Below, in pieces: positions 43,991 to 55,542 of a DNA stretch of 64,000 nucleotides. Below the pieces are notes generated by a model. The model did no database searches and was not told where the DNA came from. It saw nothing but the letters and a program-made list of their open reading frames with translations. A program made the translations under genes and the position numbers. The stretch covers positions 51,897,602-51,961,601 of the forward strand of contig CM059563.1 of NCBI GenBank assembly GCA_030386875.1, given 5' to 3'. How positions within the stretch are numbered: the first letter of the stretch is position 1; the number at the start of each line of letters is the position of its first letter. The stretch comes from Morinoia aosen. Its lineage: Eukaryota > Arthropoda > Malacostraca > Amphipoda > Talitridae.

Positions 43991-46900
43991 GCGAGTACTG
44001 CGTTGCCTAACTCCCAGACTACTCGCCTCTTAATCATATTCGATCCTATTACCAAGTATCGATTTCTGATAGACACAGGCTCATCCGTGTCAATTATCCC
44101 AGCTACGGCGAAAGCAAATAACAATTTGTTGGCGACACTACGTGCCGCAAATGGCACGCCAATAGCATGTTATGGGGAGAGAGTACTCACGTGCAGTCTG
44201 GGGTTACGGCGAAACTTCACTTTTAACTTCCTCATAGCGGAAGTAAACGAGCCCATCATTGGTGCAGATTTTTTGGCAAAGTTCGGGTTGATAGTGGACG
44301 TTAAAAACCGTAAAATTAGGGACGAGGAGACACAGATCTCAATTCCCGCTTGTGGCATAACTAGAGCTAATGCTTTGCATTCCTTCTCTATTGCTTTCAA
44401 AAAAGAGTGCATTTTTGAGCAGGTTCTCGCAGAATGCCCCGCATTAACAAACTCTAACTTAGCTTCTAAAAATATGCAGACGAGCACAAAACACTTCATT
44501 GAAACAACTGGACCGCCAGTTTACTCTAGAGCTCGACTTTTACCACCTGATCGATTGGCTTTAGCCAAGAAAGAATTTGCTAGGATGTTAGACAGCGGCA
44601 TCATCCGCAGTTCCAAAAGCCCTTGAGCTAGCCCTCTCTTGCTAGTACCCAAGGCTAACGGTGAATTCAGACCGTGCGGAGATTTCCGCAGGTTGAATGC
44701 CGTTACTCTACCTGACCGCTTCCCTATCCCTCACCTACATGATTTTAGTGCAAATTTAGAGGGAGCACAAATTTTCTCAAAAATCGACCTCCAGAGCGCC
44801 TTCCATCAAATTCCACTCGAGGAAAGTGCTATACCTAAGACCGCGGTAATCACTCCGTTTGGTCTCTTTGAATTCCTGAAAATGCCGTATGGACTGAGGA
44901 ATGCACCTCAGACCTTCCAAAGGCACATGGCTGAGATCTTCTCGGATCTCACCTTTGCCTATGTGTATCTTGATGATATTTTGGTGGCATCCGCAACCCC
45001 GGAGCTACATAAAGACCATTTGAGGGTCGTGTTTGAAAGACTGTCTGCTAATGGACTCCTGGTAAATCCTGCCAAATGTGAGCTCGGAAAGCCATCACTG
45101 ATTTACTTAGGTCATGAAATCTCTAGCCTAGGTCTAAAACCTTTGCCTTCCAAGGTAGAGGTGATCAAAAACTTTCCTCTCCCACAGACCCAGAAGGAAC
45201 TGAGAAGGTTCCTAGGTTCTGTTAATTTCTATCATAGATTCATCCGAAACTGCGCGCAAACTTTAGCTCCCATGTCAGATTTGCTGGAACCAAAGAAAAA
45301 AGGTAAATCTACCGATGTCAAGTGGACGGATTCAGCACGTAAAGCTTTTGATGAGATTAAGCACAAGCTAGCTACCGCGACTGAATTATCCTACCCGATT
45401 GCCAATGCTGACTTCAGTTTAGTGGTTGATGCCTCCAGTACTGCCGTAGGTGCCGTTTTGCAACAAAAAGTAGGTACTAATATTTCTCCTCTTGCCTTCT
45501 TTTCCAAAAAGCTATCGCCCACTGAGCGTGCATACAGCGCGTTCGGTATGGAACTCCTTGCTATCTACTTGTCTGTGAGACACTTTCGTTATGCTCTAGA
45601 GGCAAGGGAGTTCGTGATCTACACAGACCACAAACCCTTGACCTCAGCGATCAAAATGCCATCTGAGCGCCACTCACCAAGAGAAGCTCGACATCTGTCT
45701 TTCATTAGTCAGTTCACCACGGATATCAGGTACATTAAGGGTCTCGACAATACAGTTGCTGACTGTCTCTCTCGAATTAATTCTGTCCAAACCAGTGGAG
45801 AAATAACCTTCGGCAATATAGCAAATGCACAGAAGGAGGATCCTGAACTCCAGGACCGTCTCAAACCTACTAACACTACCTCTTTGAAATTAACTTTGGT
45901 TGACGGCGTGTACCGTGATGCTGAGCGACTTTCTCGTTTGTATCTGCCTGCGACTCTCCGCAGAGTAGCTATTCTTCCCTATCATTCTCTCTCTCATCCT
46001 GGTATTAACCGTACATTGCGTTTGATTTCCGATCGTTTCGTCTGGCCAGCGATGCGTAAGGAGGTCAAGCAAATTGTGCAAAACTGCCATGCATGTCAGA
46101 GTAGCAAAGTTGTGAAACATAATCGTGCAGCGCTACAGAGTTGTGCATTTGCAGGACACAAATTCGACGCCGTACACCTAGATTTGGTGGGTCCGTTGCC
46201 TTTGTCGCGTGGTCATTCCTATTTGTTAACAATGATTGATAGATTTTCCAGATGGGTTGAGGCCGTGCCTCTCCCTGATACCCAAACTGATACTGTAGCT
46301 CGCGCCTTTGTGAGCACCTGGATTTCCAGATTTGGGGTTCTCTTAAGTGTCACGCATGACCGGGGATCACAATTTACCTCCAAATTCTGGAGTGAGCTTA
46401 GCGCCGCCTTAGGTTGTGCAAACACCAATACCACCGCATATCACCAGCAGTCGAATGGACTCATTGAGAGAGTCCCCCGGGATCTAATGAGTGCGTTGCG
46501 TTGCCTTAATTGCAGTCATGACTGGACCGACAAACTTCCAGTAGTATTATTGAGCACTCGAAATTTGTATAGGCAGGATCAGCAGTGCACAGCAGCAGAA
46601 ATGTTGTATGGAAAGACGCTTCGCCTCCCGGGCGACATTGTTGACCCAAAACCGTTGCCTGAATTTTCATCTGCTGACCGTTCCGCATATGTAACCTGTC
46701 TCAAGGATTGCATGCGTCAGATCAAGTATGTTGCTCCACGAATGCCTCTGACAAAAGACAAACTTGACCCTGCTTTGCAACATTGCACACATGTGTACGT
46801 TCGTAACGATAGTATCAAACCAACCCTCACACGCCCTTATGATGGCCCATTCAAAGTAGTGAAACGGACGCCAAAGTATTTCGTCCTGGAAAGATCTGGT

Positions 46901-47311
46901 TCACCCGACCCTGTGAGCATAGATCGATTAAAGGTCGCTTACACCTCCGATAATAGTGTGATTTCTAACTCTTCATTCTCTCCACAGAACTTCCTTTCCA
47001 CTGAGACTCGATCATATCGTCCACCTCAGTTTCCTCAGTTGGCCGCATTGTTGCCTAGTCAACTTGAGTGTAATCCTTTCTTTTTGCCTGTATCTTCGAA
47101 TCCTATCGTAGACACTGATTCTAGCTCTCTTAGTGAAACAGCGACAAGTCTGGAGAGACCAGACGAGACCGCTGCAGTAACTCCTGTTCCTAGAACTCTT
47201 GCTGATCTAAATTTGCAGACCCGTTTGGTGAAGCTTCCCCGCTCAGTAACATTCTCCGACCGCCAAACCCGGCATGGTCGCGTAGTTCGAACTCCTTCCC
47301 GCTACAAATGA
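43922..47311 (+). pseudogene. Gypsy A pol: protease, RT, RNase H, integrase
   Basis: Domains in order: aspartic protease with RFLIDTGSSVSIIPA (about 44060) and GADFLAKFGL; RT from about 44500, with VPKANGEFRPCGDFRRLN, FSKIDLQSAFHQIP, MPYGLRNAPQTFQRHM and YLDDILVAS near 44965; RNase H with DASSTAVGAVLQQ near 45430 and TDHKPLTSAI near 45625; integrase zinc finger HPGINRTLRLI...CHACQSS near 46000-46095; integrase core with HLDLVGPLP, MIDRFSRWVEAVP, THDRGSQFTSKFW and SNGLIERV near 46460; and a C-terminal tail with RPYDGPFKVVKRTPKYFVL. A complete set of Ty3/Gypsy enzymes is recognisable but the region as a whole is broken. No env follows; the stop at 47311 lies 42 bp before the 3' LTR. Confidence 0.9.
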
Positions 47312-47338
47312 TTGTAGCGGGTGGACCTTTCGGTCTGC

Positions 47339-47352
47339 GCCTTGGGGGTTAA
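47339..47352 (+). promoter_or_regulatory. Gypsy A polypurine tract
   Basis: A short G-rich run (TTGGGGGTTAA) abuts the 3' LTR start at 47353. It is less purely purine than in Gypsy B. Confidence 0.5.
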
Positions 47353-48169
47353 TGTAGCAATAGCTACAAAAATGTATAAATTCAGTGAAATTCTTATTAA
47401 CATTTAAATAGCATAATTATTGGCATTAAAAATCTTACTCTAAATTATTATTAACAATTTTCTACTTATAATTAGTAATCTTAGAAGTTTTTGTGTAAAA
47501 GCACATAAATAAAATAATACCGCCGATGGACGTTCGAGTCTTTGAATCGTTAGGATGGCAACAGCGCGGCTGACGCAGTTGTAGGTTCGTCACTTCTTGC
47601 TTGGTTGTCGCCCCGTGTGTTTCAGCGCTTTGTAAGTGAAAATAAGTGTGTTTTCGACTTTAGAAAATCGTGCTTAAATATTAAGTGTTTGTCATTGTGT
47701 TTAAGATAAGTGAAGTTCCATCAGGTGCTGGTATTTTAAAGATGTGCAAAAATCGTTCGTTGATATTTCTTGCGAACTGCACGGCGGATTGCCGATGTGC
47801 TCACAAAGATGGCGTAGCGTAAACAGGCTGTGTCATGTCATTTTTTATGTTCAAGATTACACTTTATTTATGTTTGAATATTTTCCTTTTTACTACAAGA
47901 TATACTTGCAGTGTTTTTCAGTATAATTGACATGTGAATGGTTTAGGACTGCCTTATGATTTTGTACGGATATATCATAGAGAAGGAATTCATTCATTCA
48001 TATTCCTGCATTTTTAGCTGTTTCATATTTCATTTATATTCCACGAATCGTGTGCTTAAATCACATGTAGTTTTTCCATAATTCCACAAAAATGAGTAAC
48101 AGATTACGACTGCTCTAAAATCACAAGTCTTGTACTGTCATGCTTATATGTGTAAATCAAGCACAAAGG
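47353..48169 (+). repeat. Gypsy A 3' LTR, first segment
   Basis: Matches 6446-6953 plus 32210-32518. It includes the uninterrupted ATTAC (47856-47860) used by the BEL element in the sister LTR and ends at AAGG (48166-48169), the target of the next insertion. Confidence 0.92.
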
Positions 48170-51100
48170 TGAGGCTGATTCTAACGTGGGGTTTCGTTTC
48201 GAATCACCTACACGTTGATTATTCGTGCAACGACTAGCAAGGGATAAAGACTAGTCGAAAAAGGTAAACATTTATTGTGGCCCACGGAATTATTCAGGAG
48301 AAAAGACTGGGGAACTTCGCAACGTACTATAATCCGAATAGTAAGGTAATATTCTAATTGACGTAGGATTCTAAGTACGCATTATCACGTAAAGTTCCTA
48401 AAAAGATGACCGTGTAGTCAAAAATGGGGTAAAGGTAGGGGAGGTAGCTTGGTTTTTTCTGATCCTGCAATTCATAAAATAGAACAAGGTTAACACGGTG
48501 ATATGTCACGCCCTTATTCCCCTTCGCCAGGTAAGAAAAACACCGGAAGAAGAAGGAGGTTGTATTGGGCGCGGTTGAATACGTCACTGTAAAAAACAAG
48601 GGTTATTTAGTTCTACAAATGGAGGCACTACCTAGGCTTCGGCTCGGAACTTTATATCTTTTCCTTGGAGCACTGATTCCAATTAGATACAATATTTCCT
48701 CGAAGTGGTTTGAATCGTTGAAACAGCACCGGAATGCTGAGTCGTAGTCACAACAAAATGTTCACACAAATTTGAAAGAAACGAGACGGAAGCAAGGTAA
48801 GCCATTTCATAATAGAGCCACCATTATATTATTACTTTCAAAGTCAGGATTTTTCACCCAATTGCTGCAATTTTTACTCACGTACTCAGTAAAGATTAGA
48901 TTAAAGTGACATCGAAAGGGTGTGAAATTTAGGTTGCACACAAGTTCAATCATGGACATCTCAGTAAGAGATAAACGGCTTTAAGAAAGTTGAGTCATAG
49001 AGACGAAAGCAACAAAACAAAAGCTATGAGTTACACGATACGCAAACTTTCCGTAATAGACAGAAAAAGAGGGGGAATCGAAAACCTAATCAATGTATGT
49101 ATATTTTTAAAATATTTCTCATGAATTCTATCGTGAACAAATGAAATGCCTAAAAAGGGCTAAAAAACATCACCTTAATTTTGGGGGCCCGAAACGATAC
49201 AAAAGCGAAACTCTACTCAACTACGAAATTATTTCATAAAAAATACTCTACCGATAAAGACAGCAACTTTACAGAGTAGCCATAGTTTTTCAACGAGGAG
49301 CGCTAATTCCCGATATTCAAGTTCACAAAGGCGATCAATGCCTCTGCGATTTAAACAGTTTCGAAAACAACGCAGATTTCAAGAAAAATAAGAAGCACTG
49401 CGAGAAAACAAATGTAAAATTAAATAAGAAGTTTCTAATCGACTTCGATTTATTACTAGAGCTTAGATCACTCGACACGACGGAAAACAAGGTGGTACGT
49501 ATTACACTTAAATACTTACATCTTTATATGCGAGACCTCCGCTATGACACATACCCTAGGCTACCAATCATGTTTTACATTGCCTGTAAAGTAAAAGAAA
49601 TCACATTAAATTATTATCAAACGCACACGCGATTTGCAAACCAGACTAGGCTTAACTTTACAAAGACACGAAAGGGGTCAAGGTCGGCCATTTTGTATAA
49701 GGCGCTCGAGGCGTAGCAATACACGACACTTGCATATAGATGACTCGTAAATGCACATGACTTTCAAATTAATCATAACGCTGCAAACCAAAGCATCTCG
49801 GCCCCTTCAATAAATAACGCACTTCTTCGATCTTACAAATGATTTTGAGACTCAGTGGTCAAAACTTACAGAGAACTAAAATATACACTTCATGAGTGGC
49901 TGATCATTCATTCAAGATATGATCTGATGAGTGCAAACCTAAACCCAATAATTTTTTCCCAATACAACAGAAGTTTTACAGTACGCAAGCGCATTTAAGA
50001 TAACAGTACGCACAATCAAAATTACAATGATAGAACTGTTTTAATAAAAAATCACTTGAACAGGACAAAACGCACAGTGAAAACATTCTGAAGCTACCGA
50101 AGCACACACTTGAAACCTGACACACGCAAAGGTAGAATGGCTATCTACCGTTCTTACAGATATAAGGCACACTTTCACTTCAGTTCTTTAATTTTATTAA
50201 GTTCGATCATCACTTAAAAAAGGATTACACACATTTAAGGCGCAGGCACAAGAGAAATTAGGAGGGCGCCTGAGCACGAAATGTCACACCTTGCTCTCAG
50301 AAGAGATCTTGCTACAGTGCGAAGCGGGAGGTATTCCACAAGGGACGCCAACGAAATGTTACCAAAAAACCCCAGCATACGCTTAAGAAAAAACCCAGAT
50401 CAGCGAAAAAAGGCGTTAATGAATAAATTTTCTTACCCTTTTTCTATTGTTCTCGAGGTTACCAAGTAGTACAATCATTTTAGCTCCTTGAAATTAATTG
50501 TTTTGCCAACACAATTCATGACTGTAAACCCCAGGAGACAGATAAAAACCCAGATCCGCGGATAAAACCCCAGAATGCGCAGCCCACAGACTTAGAATCA
50601 AGATTGGCAGAGAACTTCAGCAATTAATTCTACATACGCGAACAGAACTAGAACGTTTGATAAGTATCGGAGTTTTTTATTCTTATTTTAAATAAAGATA
50701 TCATCGACTTCATAAATCGACATTTAGTGACATTAACGATTAATTTTGCTGATAGAATTAAGTTATTGACCTAAAATCGCTCATTTCAAAATCACGAATT
50801 CATTCTGGAACATTCGGAACAGTCAAATGAGAAACGGTTCATTTAAATGGCGGGCTAAAACCGAAATGACTTAAAGACGGAGAAAGGCATGACAAATAAA
50901 TCCATTCTCCAAAATTACCTAATTACTCGGGTAGAACAAACGACATATCAATAATTAAATCACAAAACCTATATTATCGATTATCAGGCTGGAATTTGAA
51001 TATTGAATAAGCTAATCCTCTCGACTTTGAAATTCACTAATCGTTGGCACAATCCACACTTGAAACTAAGTTATACTTCAAACTAACTTCTAAGCTCTCA

Positions 51101-51763
51101 CTCCTAAAGTCACGAATGATGAACTAAGTTAAAACACATCTAACTTAACGACCGGGTCTTTTCAAAGTTACCGGGCCGCTACGTAACCGCCTCCATGGCG
51201 GCACGCTCCGGCCGGTCACACGTCACTCTACTTAGGGCGTAAATTCTAGTCTCATTTCCTACTTCACATGATTTTACAAAATTCATCATATATAATAAAC
51301 CTTATATTCATCATATCTAATAAACCTTATATCTAATAAACCAAAATTCATCCTATCTAATAAACCTTACGAACAGCACGGAAGGTAGTCAAATGTAATT
51401 TATATGCTACTCGCGAGCCAGTTAGCTCACTACTTTCACTTAATAATTCACATTAATTCACATCACAAAAAAATACACAAAAGGATCACTTCGAGAATAG
51501 CGAGACTCACCAGGTTGATCAGAGCACTTGTTTACACTACGAGGTTTAGCGGAATAATGGGCTGCTGAGCAGCGAACGATGCTTGAAGAGCGTGAATGTT
51601 GCCATAAAGCGGCACTCAACTCGTCTCATAAGACGGTGTAGATTTTATCTATTTTAATATTCATTTATCTTTTAAATAAAAGACTTTTAAAAGGTACAAA
51701 ATTACTTTTATTATTAAATTCTAAATTTGTATTAATTATTCAGTAATTTTTCCGGGCATTACA
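48170..51763 (-). mobile_element. 3.6-kb solo LTR in the Gypsy A 3' LTR
   Basis: The sequence has TG...CA ends in either reading (minus strand: TGTAATGCCCGGAAAAATTAC ... GAATCAGCCTCA, parts shown) and is flanked by the 4-bp duplication AAGG at 48166-48169 and 51764-51767. The sister LTR at about 32518 reads straight through. The minus-strand start is the more LTR-like end, so I assign minus. No ORF with family motifs lies inside, and no internal boundary such as a primer-binding site was found, so a solo LTR of unusual length is the simplest reading; a non-coding LTR-bounded element is the alternative. It includes a short TCTAATAAACCTTATA tandem at 51280-51370 and a GC-rich patch near 51170-51230. 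Confidence 0.75.
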
Positions 51764-51767
51764 AAGG

Positions 51768-52669
51768 AACAGCCATTGCCAGCTGTTAAACCTTTCCTAT
51801 TTTTCATGAGCCTGTAATGAAACTAATAGCCTTGAGTTTAATCTGTGGAAGAAGGTCAAGGTTTTTCTCCGTGATGGGAAATATTTATTGCAATGCTAGG
51901 GATGACTGTTGTGGATTATTCTTGGTGCCTCTTCGGAATATATAAATTCAGCGTCTTCGATTATTCCAGATTCATCGCCGTCAACAAACGCCACAACACA
52001 TTATCCTTGGGCCTTGATGTTTTACCCTCGAGAGTTACACTCGACTTTTACACTTGAACCTTACACTGGAGTTCTTACGCTCACTGAGCATTAAGTCACC
52101 TTGAGTTATACTTACAACTCAAACTTCGAGTTACACCATTGAACTCGACCTTATTGCCTTGCATTTGCCTCGGTTTCCGAGCTGATTTCAGCCTGGTATA
52201 ATTATCTAAATTACTGGCTAATTATCCATCTGCTCCAACTACGGACATTTGTCTTCAGGGTGTAATAATTCTCATACTCCAAGACCAAGTAAAATTGACT
52301 GACCATCATCAATCACGGCTCAAAAATTAAGACTTGAAGCCATTCCTAAAGCCCTAATTCTCTGGCTTGTTAATTTACCCGTACCCTAAAATTTACTTCC
52401 ACCAAACACGCACACGTACCTCCTGTCAACGTCATCACTCGCCGGAGCACTCGCCTGGCGCGGACTCCGCCCATCTAAGAGAAGATCGTCAGAAGTCCAA
52501 GCACGCCATCGGTCCCACAGGCTTCCTCCAATAAAATATTCAAAGCTGAGTCCCCTAAAAGAGTCTTCATTATCCCCTCTTTTTGCAATTTCGAGAACAC
52601 TATCGAGAAAGATTATGATTGGACGTTAATACCTATATTACAGTTTAACCGTACCCACCAATCGTAACA
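51768..52669 (+). repeat. Gypsy A 3' LTR, second segment
   Basis: Matches 32519-33381 plus 42524-42565. It is uninterrupted at the LINE D site and ends CCAATCGTAACA at 52669, followed by the right AATA duplication (52670-52673). Confidence 0.92.
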
Positions 52670-52673
52670 AATA

Positions 52674-53053
52674 TGTTGTTCCCACATCCTGTGATGCTCT
52701 ACATCCGGTAATCCCTCTACATTTGGTCACGCCTCACATTTATTTATGCCCCACATCCGATCCTCCATTCCTATATAAGGCGTCTCAATGACACTTGCAG
52801 CCCACTCAACCGCAGCTCCCTCTTGCAAAAGCATTCTTATTGTTGTATCTCAAAATAGGCTTTACATTGGTTTGGTGAGGAGGAGCTCCCAATGTCTTTG
52901 TCACGCGCTCAGCGCCGGATGTCTTTGTCACGCTCCCAGCACTAGAAGGCCTTTGTTGCGCGCTCTTGCCTTACTTCCGGTCAAGAGCGAGGGTTATAAA
53001 AAGAAGCTGTCCGTAAGCGCGAGAAAACAATAACTAACAACAAACGAACACAG
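52674..53053. other. Unassigned sequence with two TATA-like sites
   Basis: No gene is seen. CTATATAAGG (about 52771) and GTTATAAAAAG (about 52993) resemble core promoters, and a GTCTTTGTCACGC motif occurs twice (about 52890-52935). This could be LTR debris. No ends or target duplication were found. Confidence 0.35.
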
Positions 53054-54395
53054 CCCAATTGAAAATTATCGCCCTTTTCAGGTAGTAAATTAGTCGTAAA
53101 AGGTCGAAAACGGCCCAAAAGGGCCAAAAATCACGACTTCAAACCGACTCCTACCTATACTTGGCCTATTAGGGCTTGAAAAGGGCTCTTTATTCAACTG
53201 GCCTTTTATAGGTCTAGTCAATGGCTGTTTGCGGGCTCATTCGGGTCGTCTAAAGTCGTTTTCAAGCCTTTTCGACGACCTCTATTTGGACGCGTAATAG
53301 ATTGTAAAAAGACTCGTAATCGTAAATGTTGTACAAGTCGTATTGCTTCAGTAAATGTAAAGAACTATATGAATTTCAACTAACCTAACTTAGTTAAGTT
53401 AGATTAGGTAAGGTGGCCAAAGTTAGTTTCGATTAGTTTCATCAATTAATTATTACCATAAATTTCGGTTTAGTAGTTAAAAAAATATTATGCTCATGTA
53501 GATATCCAGAGCTGGTCATAGATACTTCAAAATGTATCTAGATACTAGATACTTCTCCAAAAGTATCTAAATACTAGATAATTTTCTTTTAATTCTCTCT
53601 GTCTCACTACTTCATCGCTGAGCATTCAACTTGTAGTGCTTTACCCTAGTTACCCCTCAAACCTCGATTCTAGTCCTTCTATGTTCAGTAATCTTAATAT
53701 ATCCCAATGTAAATTTATTTAATAACCAGTTCCCACTTCACCGCCGCGTATCACCGATACCTACAGGCGGAGAAGCGTAAAAGTAAGGCCGCTGCTTCAC
53801 TCGCTTCAAATCGGAACTCACTAGGCGAAGCAGCCACAAGACCCAGCCTTACAAAGGCTCTTTATATCGTATAGAAAATCTGATGTTGGAGCGATCTGAT
53901 CAGCTCCATTATGCCACTGTTGTAAATCAATACTTGGTAATTTTCATATTTATTTCGTTAATAAATAAAAATTTTAATTTTTATTTGTATAATGTTTCAA
54001 TTTGGGACTTTTGATTCCATATGTCTTTTTGTTTTTAAGGCCGGGCGTAAGGAAGCCCAAAAGGGCCGGTATTAGCCTTGATCAAGCAGTAAGGAAGCAC
54101 AAAAGGGCCGGTATTAGCCTTGATCAAGCAGTAAGGAAGCCCAAAAGGCCAGGACGAGACTCGACCAAGCAATGGAAAAGCCAAAAATGGTCGTGAATAG
54201 CCTCGTTCAAGTAGTAGAGAAGCCCAAAATGGCCGTTGCATTAGCCGTTTCGATGCCCAGAAATAGCCGTTTAAATGGGTTAAAAATACTAGACATTTGC
54301 TCCGAAAAAGGCTAATTTACTGCTCGAAAACGACTAAACTCTTGGCTTATAACTGCCTGAAAACGATCTGTAAAAGGCTCAGAATTTCAATTGGG
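53054..54395. mobile_element. Non-autonomous DNA transposon with terminal inverted repeats
   Basis: The left end CCCAATTGAAAATTATCGCCC and the right end (reverse complement CCCAATTGAAATTCTGAGCC) are inverted copies, and inverted similarity continues inward, including AGTAAATTAG on both arms. The interior is 1.3 kb with no transposase. It contains an ATACTAGATACTT-rich patch (about 53520-53580) and the 42-bp minisatellite at 54041-54250. Flanking duplication is unclear, so the superfamily is not assigned. Confidence 0.5.
54041..54250. repeat. 42-bp minisatellite
   Basis: The unit TAAGGAAGCCCAAAAGGGCC... followed by GGTATTAGCCTTGATCAAGCAG is repeated about four to five times, becoming more diverged to the right. 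Because 42 is a multiple of three it leaves frames open, but no protein is implied. Confidence 0.8.
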
Positions 54396-54786
54396 AGATA
54401 AGCGCGTTCCTGAGATTTCCTTCTCCTGCCTTGTTAGTTTAAAGCCACTAAAACTGTTGTTTGCAGCTATTACTAAATACACCTCATGTTGTGTTGAGAA
54501 GAAACGACACAACACTTATTAATGTCGAATGCCGAAGATTGCCAGGGTAAGTTATGTTCTAACATACTATTGAATTATGTGATAACACAGAACTTGTAAA
54601 TCTGTTCTTAAAGATGTGTAGATAAATGATGTTCATTGGCATCAAGCTAAGTTTCCACATTGTAATTTCATGTCAATCAATAGTGTCAGTACCTTATATG
54701 TCAGCAAATTATTCTTAATCTAGCGTTATGAAATTTGAATTTACTTTGGGACGAGTCATTTTCAAGGAGCGATATCTATTTCACTA

Positions 54787-55062
54787 AATGATGCTAAATG
54801 AGACCCGGGATCGATTCTCGGCGCTGGCGGTGGCGATTTTCTCTGTTGGGTATAGGAGAAAAATTCCAAGCACAATACTCCTCTCCACCCAGGTGTCTGA
54901 AATGGGTACCGGTCTTGACCGGGGGAAAGCGTCATGGCGTCCTGGCGTTAGTTATAAGGCATTTGAAAATCCAATGTACAAGGTGATATGTATCAGGCTT
55001 GATTGGAAATAAAGCATTCGTAGATGCCTTCATTATTATTATTATTATTTTTATTATTATAA
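54787..55062 (+). mobile_element. SINE, plus-strand copy
   Basis: A tRNA-type B-box candidate lies in GGGATCGATTCTCGG (about 54808-54822). It is followed by a body shared with the minus-strand copy at 6133-6380 (CCACCCAGGTGTCTGAAATGGG, GTTAGTTATAAGGCATTTGA, CCAATGTACAAGG), an AATAAAGCATTCGTAGATGCC end and an (ATT)n tail at about 55030-55062. It is non-coding. No clear A box was found, so the 5' end may be truncated. Confidence 0.75.
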
Positions 55063-55542
55063 AGCTCGATGTTTCCTTATATACATCTCGTGAAACTCAT
55101 GACAGGTTAAATTACGTATTGTTCTCGATTAGCCTAAATGATCTTTGTCCTCATTATGGAGTCAGATAAGTTAGTTCATTTTACCTCTCGTTCCTTCGAT
55201 TAGTTTATTCAACTGGTGAGCCGTTATCCTATCCATTAGATGTATTGTCAACCATCAAACATATTGCTAATGTTTTTGCTCCTCACCAGGCACCTCGATT
55301 TAATCTCTCGGCTCTCAGAACTCTGTGTTTCACCTCTAGAAACCAATATACACTGTACGCCTGTGAACTCCCACATATACGTATGTTGAGATACAACAAC
55401 TAATCATTTTCCATAGAATCAGAACAATTTCAGGTAGGAGGAAGGAGACTAAAACACCTCACCATTTTAGTAAAGCATCTTAAATTCCAAGTCGTCTCCT
55501 CATCCTCCTCCTCCTACCACCTCCTTACGTTCTTAAGGGGAG
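55063..55542. other. Intergenic, nothing recognised
   Basis: AT-rich sequence with a short (CCT/TCC)n run at about 55498-55522. No gene or repeat family was assigned. Confidence 0.5.

Larger units (their letters stand above)
6446..52669 (+). mobile_element. Gypsy A: Ty3/Gypsy LTR element, heavily nested
   Basis: This is a complete Ty3/Gypsy element in outline: two LTRs (TGTAGCAATAGC...CCAATCGTAACA), a primer-binding site, gag, protease, RT, RNase H and integrase, a polypurine tract, and a 4-bp target duplication AATA at 6442-6445 and 52670-52673. Discounting later inserts it measures about 8.2 kb, with LTRs of 1722 and 1719 bp. The inserts are a BEL element and LINE D in the 5' LTR and a 3.6-kb LTR in the 3' LTR. 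By eye the two LTRs differ at about 1.3-1.5% of positions. The coding region is broken, with about three breaks. No env gene is seen. It is the outermost and therefore oldest element of the nest. Confidence 0.9.

Noticed and set aside
53380-53416. TAACCTAACTTAGTTAAGTTAGATTAGG resembling the insect TTAGG telomere repeat (shown only in part as TTAGG-like units)
   Set aside because: Only a few degenerate units forming a short inverted repeat; not an array.
54002-54196. A 64-codon frame with a 14-residue repeat
   Set aside because: The repeat is the 42-bp minisatellite read in one frame; the copies quickly diverge and no start context or domain is seen.
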